A stretch of 64,000 bases of DNA, from positions 1 through 64,000 of the forward strand of contig CAXBCP010000018.1 in the NCBI GenBank assembly GCA_963974055.1. The letters run 5' to 3'. The DNA comes from CAXBCP01 sp963974055 (lineage in GTDB: Bacteria; Pseudomonadota; Alphaproteobacteria; MPNO01; UBA830). Both the position numbers and the translations under genes were made by a program. The notes below the pieces were generated by a model. That model did no database searches and was not told where the DNA came from. It worked only from the letters and a program-made list of their open reading frames with translations. Shown one piece after another: positions 50,564 to 59,332 of this stretch; the first letter of the stretch is position 1, and every line of letters begins with the position of its first letter.

Positions 50564-52338
50564 ACGGGCGCCGGCATTGCGAAGCCGACCGGTGCCGGGC
50601 TTTCGTTTGCGGGCTTGTTCTCGAGTACCCCGAATCCGGCTATTTCACGATCCGTATCGATGGCCTGCCACGGCGCGACAAGGTCCGGTTTCCCGAACGC
50701 GTAACCCTGCATGTAGTGAACGCCTTCGTTCAGGAGAAGATCCGCTTCTTCCTCCGTCTCGACGCATTCGGCGACCGTCTCTAGGCCGAACGTTCTCGCG
50801 AGGTCGATGAGGGTTCGGATAAACACCAGGTTCTCCGGGTTCTCGCCGATCTTGCGAACGAAGGACCCGTCGATTTTGACTTTGTTGACCGCGAGCTGTT
50901 TCAGGTGCCGGAACGATGTGTAGCCCGCACCGAAATCGTCGAGGGCGATTTCACACCCTAAATCGCGCAGCGTCGATACGAACCTGCAGCATGCCTCAAG
51001 GTCTTCGAGGCCCGCCGTTTCGGTTATTTCGATCACCATCCGTTCGGCAATGTCGGGCCGTCCCCGCAACATCGCGTCTGCGCTGCGCATCCATGACCGG
51101 TCCGTGGTCGTCAGCCCCGAAACGTTGACCGCCATTCTGGCTTCCGGATACAGCGCGAGTTCCTCTACCGCCCGTTCAAGCACGGTCCGGTCCACGCTGC
51201 GGATCATGCCGAGGTCTTCCACCACCGGCATGAACTTTCCGGCGACGACGACTTCGCCGTCCGGCTGGACGATCCGCAGCAGACATTCGTGAAACTTCGC
51301 AACCCGCGTCACGCTGTCGACGATGGGCTGGTAGGCGAAGCGCAGCCGCTTTTCGCGGAGCGCGCGTTGAACCTGTTCCGCAATCACGATGCAGGATTTG
51401 TGATGCTCTTTCTGTTCCGGCGAAAACGTGTATGTCGTCGCGCAGTCGCGGCCGTTCTTTTTGGCCTGCTGCAGGGCAGCGTCGGCCCGCATCATGACGT
51501 CCTGGGCCGTGTTGATCGCCCCCGGGAATGGCACCGCCCCGATCGAAACGGTTGCGTAGACCGGTCCCTCCGGGGTGTCGATAGGCGCGTTTCTGATCGC
51601 GTCGAGTATCTTGTCGGTTGCCGCATCGATGTCGTCGGTCGGAAGGTTGCTGAGAATTGCGCCAAACCGGTCGCCGCCGACCCGCCCGATGACATCGCTC
51701 GCCCGAAGGCAGCGGTCCAGCCTGTCGCCGATCGCCAGCAAAACACTGTCCGCGGCTTCATGCCCGAACGCTTGATTCACCATGGTCAGTTTATCGACAC
51801 CGACCAGAAGGAAGGCGCCGTTCAGGTCGTATCGCTTTGTGAAATTGAGCGAATGTTCCAGGGCTTCGCGCAGCCGGGCCCGGTTGAAGTGCCCGGTCAG
51901 GGGGTCGAAGTTTGCGAGATGCTCTCGGCGTCCGGCGCGGGAAATATCCGGGTCCATAAATCTGAGAATGCCGACAACACGGACTGCGTTTCCGCTCTCG
52001 TCGAATTCTGCGCTTGCCCGGTCGTGAACCCACGATTCTCCTTTGCGCGGCAATCGCAGGCGATATTCGCATTCGAACTGGGTTTCGCCGGCGCGCAGGC
52101 GTGTGACGAAGTTCGTCCGTGCGGCAAGATCTTCCTGTGCGACGAGGGCGTTGAACTGGGGGCCGGAAACGGGCAGCTGTCCATTCGCGATGCCGAACGC
52201 CTTCTCGACGTCTCCCGACCACGTTATGGAATCCAGAGCCAAGTCCCATTCATACGCGACGTCCCCCGCCGCCGACAGCGCGGCGCGCAGACGGGCGAGT
52301 TCTTCTCCGTTCGAGACATCGTGTACGGCTTCGTGCAC
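50560..52338 (-). CDS. PAS-GGDEF-EAL protein: degenerate cyclase, likely active c-di-GMP phosphodiesterase
   Basis: A 592-residue soluble protein: PAS domain about 15-135, GGDEF domain about 140-300, EAL domain about 315-565. The cyclase signature reads GGDRF (221-225), so cyclase activity is doubtful, but the inhibitory-site RxxD (RASD, 212-215) five residues earlier is intact. The EAL domain keeps its catalytic residues: E351 (ECL), N405 (VNVS), E440 (ITE), D467-D468 (DDFGAG), K488 and E524 (AECVET). The GTG at 52338 with GGAGGG six bases upstream is a better start than a TTG 33 bases further out. It begins beside an AT-rich region and ends convergent on phaR. Confidence 0.9.
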   Translation of the reverse strand: MHEAVHDVSNGEELARLRAALSAAGDVAYEWDLALDSITWSGDVEKAFGIANGQLPVSGPQFNALVAQEDLAARTNFVTRLRAGETQFECEYRLRLPRKGESWVHDRASAEFDESGNAVRVVGILRFMDPDISRAGRREHLANFDPLTGHFNRARLREALEHSLNFTKRYDLNGAFLLVGVDKLTMVNQAFGHEAADSVLLAIGDRLDRCLRASDVIGRVGGDRFGAILSNLPTDDIDAATDKILDAIRNAPIDTPEGPVYATVSIGAVPFPGAINTAQDVMMRADAALQQAKKNGRDCATTYTFSPEQKEHHKSCIVIAEQVQRALREKRLRFAYQPIVDSVTRVAKFHECLLRIVQPDGEVVVAGKFMPVVEDLGMIRSVDRTVLERAVEELALYPEARMAVNVSGLTTTDRSWMRSADAMLRGRPDIAERMVIEITETAGLEDLEACCRFVSTLRDLGCEIALDDFGAGYTSFRHLKQLAVNKVKIDGSFVRKIGENPENLVFIRTLIDLARTFGLETVAECVETEEEADLLLNEGVHYMQGYAFGKPDLVAPWQAIDTDREIAGFGVLENKPANESPAPVGFAMPAPV

Positions 52339-52429
52339 CTGGGACCCTCCTACATGAAGGCAGTTATCCAAAGCTTCCTGCTTGGACTTCGCGTGCAGAA
52401 TAGGTTCCGATTTGTTTCTAATGCGTTAA

Positions 52430-52620
52430 AATTCACGGCGCCAGATATCAATAAAATGCCTAATTATTCAATTTTATTAAAATAAAAGTTAATTAATTAA
52501 CCTTAATTAATTTTAATGGTGAATTTTATTTTCTGAGAATATGGCGAATTTTAGCCGATTATTGCATAATATATTGACAAACTGCTGTCTCATGATTATT
52601 AACATTGGAGGCAGATTGAA
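52430..52620. other. AT-rich intergenic island with TTAA clusters
   Basis: By my count 52441-52560 has 25 G/C in 120 bases (about 21%), against a strongly GC-rich surrounding. It holds six TTAA words between 52489 and 52516 (three in tandem, then two in tandem, then one) and a TTTTATTAAAATAAAA near-palindrome just before. The TTAA cores repeat at 10-base spacing, close to but not the same as the 11-base register of full CtrA sites. Such islands bind AT-preferring nucleoid or MucR/Ros-type regulators. The island separates the GGDEF/EAL gene from the orphan small gene. Confidence 0.6.
52574..52602 (+). promoter_or_regulatory. Predicted sigma-70 promoter for the orphan small gene
   Basis: TTGACA (52574-52579, perfect -35), a 17-base spacer and TATTAA (52597-52602) point toward the gene at 52633. 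GGAGG at about 52607-52611 lies some 21 bases before the ATG and would instead serve a five-codon TTG mini-ORF ending TAATG exactly on that start codon. Confidence 0.5.
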
Positions 52621-52632
52621 AGGCAATCGTTA

Positions 52633-52974
52633 ATGCGTGTTATTTCTTCCCCCGTTTCAGTTGCTTCGTTGCAGCCTGTTTGCGCGCCGGAAGCAGCCGG
52701 AAACCGCACGCACCGGGATCAACCGCCGGCGGCGGCGACCCGGTCGGTTAGGTCGGCGCGGACCGGCGCAGGAGCACGCGTGGACCTGTCGGGCGATTAC
52801 CATCGGTTCGTTACGGACCAGGGACTGGTCGGCGCGGGTGTAACGGCACAAAAAGTTTTTCACGCTGTATACGGCGACCGTCCGGAAACAAGCCTGACGG
52901 CAGCCAACCACGCCTATTCGAATTCAGATGCGCTCCGGTTCGGGGACACGAATCTCAGCCTTCGGGTTGTCTGA
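52633..52974 (+). CDS. Hypothetical protein, 113 residues
   Basis: I do not recognise this protein. The first 45 residues are Ala/Pro/Arg-rich and probably disordered (no convincing signal peptide or membrane helix); the rest (VDLSGDYHRFVTDQGLVGAG, then VTAQKVFHAVYGDRPE and NHAYSNSDALRFGDTNLSLRV) looks like a compact small domain. It has a near-consensus promoter in an AT-rich island, a possible translationally coupled mini-ORF in its leader and a strong terminator 48 bp downstream, so it is a complete single-gene transcription unit. No catalytic motif or partner gene is apparent. Confidence 0.6.
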   Translation: MRVISSPVSVASLQPVCAPEAAGNRTHRDQPPAAATRSVRSARTGAGARVDLSGDYHRFVTDQGLVGAGVTAQKVFHAVYGDRPETSLTAANHAYSNSDALRFGDTNLSLRVV

Positions 52975-53021
52975 TACTTCGCAATCCGATTGGGCGCCGC
53001 CTGAATAAGGCGTCAGGTATT

Positions 53022-53052
53022 AAAAAACCCCGGCTGTGCGCCGGGGTTTTTT
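53022..53052. terminator. Strong rho-independent terminator
   Basis: AAAAAACCCCGG and CCGGGGTTTTTT form a 12-bp stem (the C/G core of 6 bp extended by A:T pairs) around a 7-base loop, with a T run on either strand. It ends the small gene at 52633 and isolates it from the malate synthase gene. Confidence 0.92.
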
Positions 53053-53212
53053 ATGTTCGGTATTTGACTCCTGCGCGAAAAAATCGGATCACGTAATTGA
53101 TTACAGAATTTCGCCGCAAATTCGGACCTTCCGTATGTCAGGCCCTGTCTCCGCCGGGAGGCGCGGCGCATCCGGACAGGTTGATGAGTGCGGGCTTGGA
53201 AGAGGTACTGGC

Positions 53213-55393
53213 ATGACTGAACGCATCACCGTGGGCAATCTTCAGGTTGCGAAATCGCTCTATGATTTTATCAACGACGAGGCCCTTCCCGGGACAGAGG
53301 TTGTCCAGGACGAATTCTGGAATTCGCTGGACGCCCTGCTTGCCGACCTCGCCCCGCGAAATCGCGAATTGTTGGCAAAGCGGGATGCGATCCAGGCGCA
53401 GATCGATGCCTGGCACCGTGACCGGAAAGGTCAGGACTTCGATGCGCCCGCTTATAAGGCTTTCCTCTCCGAGATCGGGTACCTGGTAAAAGAAGGCGGC
53501 AGTTTTTCCGTTGATCCGTCGAATGTCGACCCCGAGATTTCGAAGATCGCCGGCCCCCAGCTTGTCGTTCCGGTGATGAATGCGCGATATGCCCTGAACG
53601 CCGCCAATGCGCGCTGGGGCAGTCTTTACGATGCGCTCTACGGCACCGATGCCATTTCAGAAGACGGCGGCGCGACGCGAGGCGGCGGCTATAACCCGGT
53701 GCGCGGTGCCAAGGTCATCGCCTATGCGTGCGGATTCCTTGACGATGCCGCGCCGCTCGCCGACGGTAGCCATGCCGATTCCGCCGGGTATGCGATTGAC
53801 GGCGGCAAACTGAAGGTGACGCTCGCCGGCGGCGCAACGACCGGACTGAAAGACGATTCCCATCTTGCCGGCTATCTCGGTGAGCCGGGATCGCCGTCGT
53901 CCGTCGCCTTCGTCAATAACGGCATCCATTTCGAGATTCGGATCGATCGCGACCATCCGATCGGCAAGGATGACCCCGCCGGGGTCGCAGATGTCGCCAT
54001 GGAATCGGCGATTACGACGATTATGGATTGCGAGGATTCGATTGCCGCGGTCGATGCAGAAGACAAGGTTGTCGTCTATCGCAACTGGCTCGGCCTGATG
54101 CGGGGCGACCTGACCGAGAGTTTCGACAAGGGCGGCGAGACGGTTCACCGCAAACTGAACCCCGATCGTATCTATACGGCGCCCGACGGCAATGGCGACC
54201 TGACGGTGCCCGGCCGCAGCCTGATGCTGATCCGCAATGTCGGTCACCTTATGACGATCGATGCGATTCTCGACCGGGACGGCAACGAGATGCCGGAAGG
54301 TATTCTCGACGCCGTCTTTACGTCATTGATCGCCAAACACGATCTGCTCGGGAACGGCCAGCTTCGCAATTCCCGCGCCGGGTCGATCTATGTCGTTAAG
54401 CCCAAAATGCATGGGCCGGAGGAGGTCGCCTTTGCGTCCGATATTTTCGGCCGCGTCGAAAAGATGCTCGGTCTTGAAAGCAATACCATCAAAATGGGTA
54501 TCATGGACGAGGAACGCCGGACGACGGTGAACCTGAAGGAATGCATCCGCGCCGCGAAGGAACGCGTGGTGTTCATCAATACCGGGTTTCTGGACCGCAC
54601 AGGCGACGAAATGCACACGTCGATGGAGGCCGGCCCGATGATCCGCAAGGGCGATATGAAGGCGTCCCCGTGGATCAAGGCCTATGAAGACTGGAATGTC
54701 GATATCGGCCTCGAATGCGGCCTGCAGGGCCGGGCCCAGATCGGCAAGGGCATGTGGGCCATGCCGGATCTGATGGCGGATATGCTGGAACAGAAAATCG
54801 GCCACCCGATGGCCGGCGCGAATACCGCGTGGGTGCCGTCGCCGACGGCGGCGACGCTGCATGCCATGCACTATCACAAGGTCGATGTGTTCGCCCGCCA
54901 GAACGAACTGAAATCGCGCGGCCGCGCGAGCCTGGACGATATCCTGACGATCCCGGTTGCCGACCGGCCCAACTGGTCGCCGGACGAAATCCAGCAGGAA
55001 CTCGACAACAACGCCCAGGGTATCCTCGGCTATGTCGTTCGCTGGGTGGAGCAGGGAATCGGGTGCTCGAAAGTTCCCGACATCAACAATGTCGGGCTGA
55101 TGGAGGACCGGGCGACCCTGCGTATTTCCAGCCAGCATATCGCCAACTGGCTGCATCACGGCATCTGCACCGAAGACCGGGTCCGTGAAACGATGGAGCG
55201 GATGGCGGCCGTCGTCGACGGTCAGAACGCCGGCGATCCGGCCTATCGCAACATGGCGCCGGACTTTGCCGACAGTGTTGCCTTCCAGGCGGCCTGCGAT
55301 CTCGTTTTCAAGGGGCTCGAGCAGCCCAGCGGCTATACAGAGCCCGTCCTTCACCGCCGCCGTATCGAAGCCAAGGCCAAATACAGCGCCTGA
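53213..55393 (+). CDS. glcB: Malate synthase G
   Basis: A 726-residue malate synthase G, condensing glyoxylate with acetyl-CoA. The length and the inserted alpha/beta domain (about 140-260) identify the monomeric G form. Seen: the catalytic-site MDCEDSIAAVDAEDKV and YRNWLGLMRGDL (active arginine), KPKMHGPEEV, GIMDEERRTT and the C-terminal ISSQHIANWLHHGI with the catalytic acid region. The ATG at 53213 with AGAGGT is preferred to much longer in-frame reading back to the terminator. It is followed after 18 bp by the acyl-CoA synthetase gene; together they suggest two-carbon acid (glyoxylate/oxalate) metabolism. Confidence 0.97.
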   Translation: MTERITVGNLQVAKSLYDFINDEALPGTEVVQDEFWNSLDALLADLAPRNRELLAKRDAIQAQIDAWHRDRKGQDFDAPAYKAFLSEIGYLVKEGGSFSVDPSNVDPEISKIAGPQLVVPVMNARYALNAANARWGSLYDALYGTDAISEDGGATRGGGYNPVRGAKVIAYACGFLDDAAPLADGSHADSAGYAIDGGKLKVTLAGGATTGLKDDSHLAGYLGEPGSPSSVAFVNNGIHFEIRIDRDHPIGKDDPAGVADVAMESAITTIMDCEDSIAAVDAEDKVVVYRNWLGLMRGDLTESFDKGGETVHRKLNPDRIYTAPDGNGDLTVPGRSLMLIRNVGHLMTIDAILDRDGNEMPEGILDAVFTSLIAKHDLLGNGQLRNSRAGSIYVVKPKMHGPEEVAFASDIFGRVEKMLGLESNTIKMGIMDEERRTTVNLKECIRAAKERVVFINTGFLDRTGDEMHTSMEAGPMIRKGDMKASPWIKAYEDWNVDIGLECGLQGRAQIGKGMWAMPDLMADMLEQKIGHPMAGANTAWVPSPTAATLHAMHYHKVDVFARQNELKSRGRASLDDILTIPVADRPNWSPDEIQQELDNNAQGILGYVVRWVEQGIGCSKVPDINNVGLMEDRATLRISSQHIANWLHHGICTEDRVRETMERMAAVVDGQNAGDPAYRNMAPDFADSVAFQAACDLVFKGLEQPSGYTEPVLHRRRIEAKAKYSA

Positions 55394-55411
55394 ACAAGCA
55401 GGAAAACCGAA

Positions 55412-56944
55412 ATGACTGACTTTACGACACTCCGCGACCTCCTGAATGTCGGCGCCGATGCGGCCCCCGCGATTGGCGCACCGGAACGTCCGGCGCTCGA
55501 TTATACCGGCCTGCGCACGCTCGCCGATGCGACCGTCGCACGGCTGAACGAACTTGGCGTGGGGCGCAACGACCGGGTTGCAATCGTGCTGCCCAACAGC
55601 GCTGAGATGGCGAGCGCGTTCGTCACCATCGGCTGCGGCGCGACAACAGCGCCGTTGAACCCGGCCTATCGCGAAGACGAGTTCGATTTTTATCTCGACG
55701 ACCTGAACGCAAAGGCGCTTGTGGTCGAAAAGGGTTCGGTTTCGCCGGCGGTTGCGGTCGCCGCGAAACGGAATATTCCGGTATTGACCCTGGTTGCGGA
55801 CCCCGCGGGCCCGGCAGGCAGTTTCACGCTGGAAGGCGACGGTATCGGCGCTGCCGCATCGCATGGCGGCCCGGCGGAGCCCGACGACGTCGCGCTGGTC
55901 CTGCACACGTCCGGGACGACGTCCCGGCCCAAGATCGTGCCCCTGACGCAGCGCAATGTGACGGCATCCGCCCGTCATATCGGGGCATCGCTCAATCTGG
56001 TTGCAAGCGACAAATGTCTGAACATTATGCCGCTGTTCCATATTCACGGCCTGATCGCCGCCGTCCTGTCGTCGCTCGGCGCGGGCGCCAGCGTGCATTG
56101 CGCGCCCGGATTCAACGCGCTGAAGGTCTTCGGCTGGCTCGATGAAATCGAGCCGAGCTGGTATACGGCGGTCCCGACCATGCATCAGACGATCCTGTCG
56201 CGGGCGGCGCGCAATCCCGAAAGCGTGGCGCGGGCCCGCAAGAACCTGCGTCTGGTCCGGTCGTCATCGGCGTCCCTGCCGCCGCAGGTGATGCAGGAAC
56301 TCGAAGAAACCTTCGATGCGCCCGTGGTCGAAGCCTATGGCATGACCGAAGCGGCCCATCAGATGGCCTGCAATCCGCTGCCGCCGGCCGCCCGCAAGCC
56401 GGGATCGGTCGGCATTGCCGCCGGGCCCGAGGTCGCCATCATGTCCGAAACCGACGGTGCGCTTCTGGATGTCGGCGCGACCGGCGAAATCGTGATCCGC
56501 GGTCCCAACGTGACCCCCGGTTACGAGAACAATCCCGATGCCAATGCCACGGCCTTTACCGATGGCTGGTTTCGTACCGGCGACCAGGGTGTGATGGACG
56601 ACGAAGGCTATATTTCCATCACGGGCCGATTGAAGGAAATCATCAACCGGGGCGGCGAAAAAATTTCGCCGCGTGAAGTCGACGAAGTTCTGATGGATCA
56701 TCCTGCCGTCGCCCAGGCGGTGACGTTCGCCGTGCCCCATGACAAGCTGGGCGAAGATGTCGCCGCGGCAATCGTGCTCCGGGAAGGCGCGCAGGCCGAG
56801 GAACGCGACGTCCGCGATTTTGTCGCCAAGCAGCTGGCCGACTTCAAGGTGCCGCGCAAAATCGTGATCCTGGATGAAATTCCCAAGGGCGCTACCGGGA
56901 AGCTCCAGCGGATCGGCCTTGCGGAGAAGCTCGGGCTGGTGTGA
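55412..56944 (+). CDS. Acyl-CoA synthetase, oxalate--CoA ligase-like (Pcs60/AAE3 type)
   Basis: A 510-residue adenylate-forming ligase. ATP motif LHTSGTTSRPK at 165-175, A5 motif YGMTEAAHQMACNPLPP, A7/A8 motifs WFRTGDQGVMDDEGY and GRLKEIINRGGEKISP, and the C-terminal lysine K497 in GATGKLQR. The stretch after YGMTEA (HQMACNPLPP then KPGSVG) is characteristic of the Pcs60/AAE3 group, whose plant and yeast members are oxalyl-CoA synthetases. Position next to malate synthase G supports an oxalate/glyoxylate role. General medium-chain acyl-CoA synthetase activity remains possible. Confidence 0.88.
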   Translation: MTDFTTLRDLLNVGADAAPAIGAPERPALDYTGLRTLADATVARLNELGVGRNDRVAIVLPNSAEMASAFVTIGCGATTAPLNPAYREDEFDFYLDDLNAKALVVEKGSVSPAVAVAAKRNIPVLTLVADPAGPAGSFTLEGDGIGAAASHGGPAEPDDVALVLHTSGTTSRPKIVPLTQRNVTASARHIGASLNLVASDKCLNIMPLFHIHGLIAAVLSSLGAGASVHCAPGFNALKVFGWLDEIEPSWYTAVPTMHQTILSRAARNPESVARARKNLRLVRSSSASLPPQVMQELEETFDAPVVEAYGMTEAAHQMACNPLPPAARKPGSVGIAAGPEVAIMSETDGALLDVGATGEIVIRGPNVTPGYENNPDANATAFTDGWFRTGDQGVMDDEGYISITGRLKEIINRGGEKISPREVDEVLMDHPAVAQAVTFAVPHDKLGEDVAAAIVLREGAQAEERDVRDFVAKQLADFKVPRKIVILDEIPKGATGKLQRIGLAEKLGLV

Positions 56945-56963
56945 CCGGCGGAGGAACGACGGG

Positions 56964-57944
56964 ATGAAAATCTGCATCTACGGTGCCGGGGCAATCGGCG
57001 GTTATCTGGGCGCGGGACTCGCGCTTAACGGCGCGGACGTGACCCTGATCGCGCGCGGACCGCATCTGGCGGCGATGCAGGAAAACGGCCTCAAGCTGAT
57101 CAAGGACGGTGAAGAACGCGTCGCCAGAGTCACAGCGGTCGAAGACCCTGCCGAGGCCGGTCCGCAGGATTTCGTCATCGTTACGCTTAAAGCGCATTCC
57201 GTGCCGCCGATCGCCGACCGGTTCGCACCCCTGTTCCATGACGATACGGCAGTGGTCTGGGGCGTAAACGGTATCCCGTGGTGGTATTTTCACGGACTCG
57301 ACGGCGATCATACGGACCGACGGATCGAATGCCTCGATCCCGGCGGGGTGCTGTGGGACAACCTTGGCCCCGACCGCATGATCGGCTGCGCCGTGTACCC
57401 GGCTGCCGACGTGCCCGAGCCGGGGGTCATTCGGCATGTCGAGGGAGACCGGTTTTCTCTGGGCGAGCCGTCCGGCGAAAAGACGGCTCGGATACAGGCC
57501 CTGTCGTCGGCGCTGATCGACGCCGGGTTCAAGGCACCCATACGGCCGCAGATCCGCAACGAGCTCTGGGTAAAACTTTGGGGAAACCTGTCGTTCAACC
57601 CCATCAGCGCGCTTACCCATGCGACACTGGAAACGATCGGGACCGATCCCGGCACGCGGGAGATCGCACGTCGCATGATGCTTGAAGGCCAGGCCATCGG
57701 CGAGGCGCTCGGTGTGCGGTTTGCGGTGGATGTCGACAAACGGATCAACGGCGCGGTCGAGGTCGGCGCGCATAAAACATCCATGCTCCAGGATCTGGAG
57801 CGCGGCCGGCCGATGGAAATCGACGCCCTTGTGACCGCCGTGCAGGAAATGGCGCGCATGGTGGGCGTGGATACGCCTTATATCGACGCCGTCCTCGCCC
57901 TTGTCTGCCAGCGCGGCCGTGAAGCGGGCTGTTACGACGGCTAG
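56964..57944 (+). CDS. Ketopantoate reductase-family protein (PanE/ApbA)
   Basis: A 326-residue NAD(P)-dependent reductase. N-terminal Rossmann motif CIYGAGAIGGYLGAGLA, VTLKAHSV with the family lysine, then the ELWVKLWGNLSFNPISALT catalytic-helix region with the K and N expected for 2-dehydropantoate 2-reductases. GGAGGAA precedes the ATG. It ends a co-directional trio with malate synthase G and the oxalyl-CoA-ligase-like protein (19-bp gap). Many paralogues of this family act on other 2-oxo or 2-hydroxy acids, and a C2 or C3 oxo-acid would suit this setting. Confidence 0.86.
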   Translation: MKICIYGAGAIGGYLGAGLALNGADVTLIARGPHLAAMQENGLKLIKDGEERVARVTAVEDPAEAGPQDFVIVTLKAHSVPPIADRFAPLFHDDTAVVWGVNGIPWWYFHGLDGDHTDRRIECLDPGGVLWDNLGPDRMIGCAVYPAADVPEPGVIRHVEGDRFSLGEPSGEKTARIQALSSALIDAGFKAPIRPQIRNELWVKLWGNLSFNPISALTHATLETIGTDPGTREIARRMMLEGQAIGEALGVRFAVDVDKRINGAVEVGAHKTSMLQDLERGRPMEIDALVTAVQEMARMVGVDTPYIDAVLALVCQRGREAGCYDG

Positions 57945-57953
57945 GATTGGGCG

Positions 57954-59258
57954 CTAATTGCTGTTATCGGCGGTCTGTTTCTTGCACACGCTTGTGTCGG
58001 GATCGACCGGAATGGCATCCAGACGTTTGAGCCGGGTTCCCGAATCGTCTTTGACGGCCTCGACCCAGTATAGCCGGGTGAGGAAGGCGCTGTTTGTTTG
58101 GTTCAGGCCGAAATCGCCCCTCGGCATGAAACCGGCATAGGAAACCTTCTTCATCGCGGCAATGAAAGCGGCGCCGTCATGGACCTGTCCGTTGAGTTCG
58201 GCAGCCGTCAGCAGTACAGCGAGACCGTTCTCGTATCCCATATAGGCATAGGCGTCGGGGTCTTCGCGATGGGCCCTGCGATAGGCCTCGACGAACAGCC
58301 GGTTCGCGGGCGTGTCGAGATCGGGCAGGTAACCGGTCAGGAAATGCGCCCCATCGGCGTGTTTGCCGCGACGATTCAGCGCCCGTGGACCGAACAGCCA
58401 TTCCGGCCCAATCAGGGCAATGCGGTTTTTGAGCCCGGTGCGCGAATGCTGATGGACGATCCGTTCCGCATTCCGGCCTTCGAAAAAGGCATAGATTGCC
58501 TGCGGACCGTTCTGGGCCGCGCGCGACAGCAGCGCCGACCAGTCGTATTTCCGCCCGATGGTCGCCCAGGCCTGTTCGACAACTCTGCCGCCGGCTCCGC
58601 GATATGCCTTTGAAAACCGCCGTATTAACCGGTATCCGCCCTTTGAATCCGGCCCGACCGTGACGATGGTTTTGAACTTGCCCGCGATATAGCGGCCGCT
58701 GGTCGTCTGATAGGGACCGATATTGAACGATGTCCGTGCGACGTGGTCGTGGCATGCCTGCGACATCACGGTTTCGCCGACCGCGCCGGCAATTACGAGG
58801 GGCTTTTGAAGCTGCGCCGTATAACGCGCGAGCGTATCGGCCATATTTGCGCCGATGATACCGGCATAGACATCGATCGGGTGTTTCCCGGACATAGCGT
58901 CGGCGGCCCGCAATGCCCGTGCAGGGCCCTTGCCGGTATTGCCGAGAACCAGCCTGACCGGCCGCTCGGCGACATAACCGTCGGACATTGCCAGGGCGAT
59001 TTCCCAGCCGCGGGCGATGCGTTCCGCGGCTTCCCGCTGCGGGCCCGACCGCGGCAGCATCAGGCCGATCCGAAACGGCGGCGGACCGTCGGGCGCGCCG
59101 CTGGCTTCGTCGATTGTCTGTTCGAGCGTCTCCTCCGCGAAATCGGCAAGCCGGTCGAGAAATTCGATGGGGCCGGCGCGCGCCGGGACGGCCGGTGCAG
59201 TGGCTGCCAGCGGGGCGATCAGGACCGCGATCAGGGCGTATTGAACGTGACGGCGCAT
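57954..59258 (-). CDS. Periplasmic ligand-binding protein (type 1 PBP, Leu/Ile/Val-like)
   Basis: A 434-residue secreted protein with a signal peptide ending near AVPARA (residue 28) and a type 1 periplasmic-binding fold (Peripla_BP_6). Visible parts: FRIGLMLPRSGPQREAAERI, the hinge around YAGIIGANMADTLARY, IVTVGPDSKGGYRLIRRF and MGYENGLAVLLTA. AGGAGA supports the start. No permease or ATPase gene is adjacent, so it is an orphan receptor or serves a transporter encoded elsewhere. It is convergent with the ketopantoate reductase gene (9 bp). Confidence 0.86.
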   Translation of the reverse strand: MRRHVQYALIAVLIAPLAATAPAVPARAGPIEFLDRLADFAEETLEQTIDEASGAPDGPPPFRIGLMLPRSGPQREAAERIARGWEIALAMSDGYVAERPVRLVLGNTGKGPARALRAADAMSGKHPIDVYAGIIGANMADTLARYTAQLQKPLVIAGAVGETVMSQACHDHVARTSFNIGPYQTTSGRYIAGKFKTIVTVGPDSKGGYRLIRRFSKAYRGAGGRVVEQAWATIGRKYDWSALLSRAAQNGPQAIYAFFEGRNAERIVHQHSRTGLKNRIALIGPEWLFGPRALNRRGKHADGAHFLTGYLPDLDTPANRLFVEAYRRAHREDPDAYAYMGYENGLAVLLTAAELNGQVHDGAAFIAAMKKVSYAGFMPRGDFGLNQTNSAFLTRLYWVEAVKDDSGTRLKRLDAIPVDPDTSVCKKQTADNSN

Positions 59259-59332
59259 AACGGCTTCTCCTGCGTCCTTTGAATACCTTTTGGGTTAACA
59301 AACCCTTGCCCGACTGATACCGTCGCGGCCGC

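Noticed and set aside
52489..52516. TTAA cluster as a full CtrA-type binding site or replication origin
   Set aside because: Spacing between TTAA cores is 4 or 10 bases, not the 11-base register of TTAA-N7-TTAA, and no DnaA-box cluster or origin-linked genes are present.
54323..56185. Minus-strand open frame of 620 codons
   Set aside because: Entirely antisense to malate synthase G and the acyl-CoA ligase; composition typical of a mirror frame in high-GC DNA.
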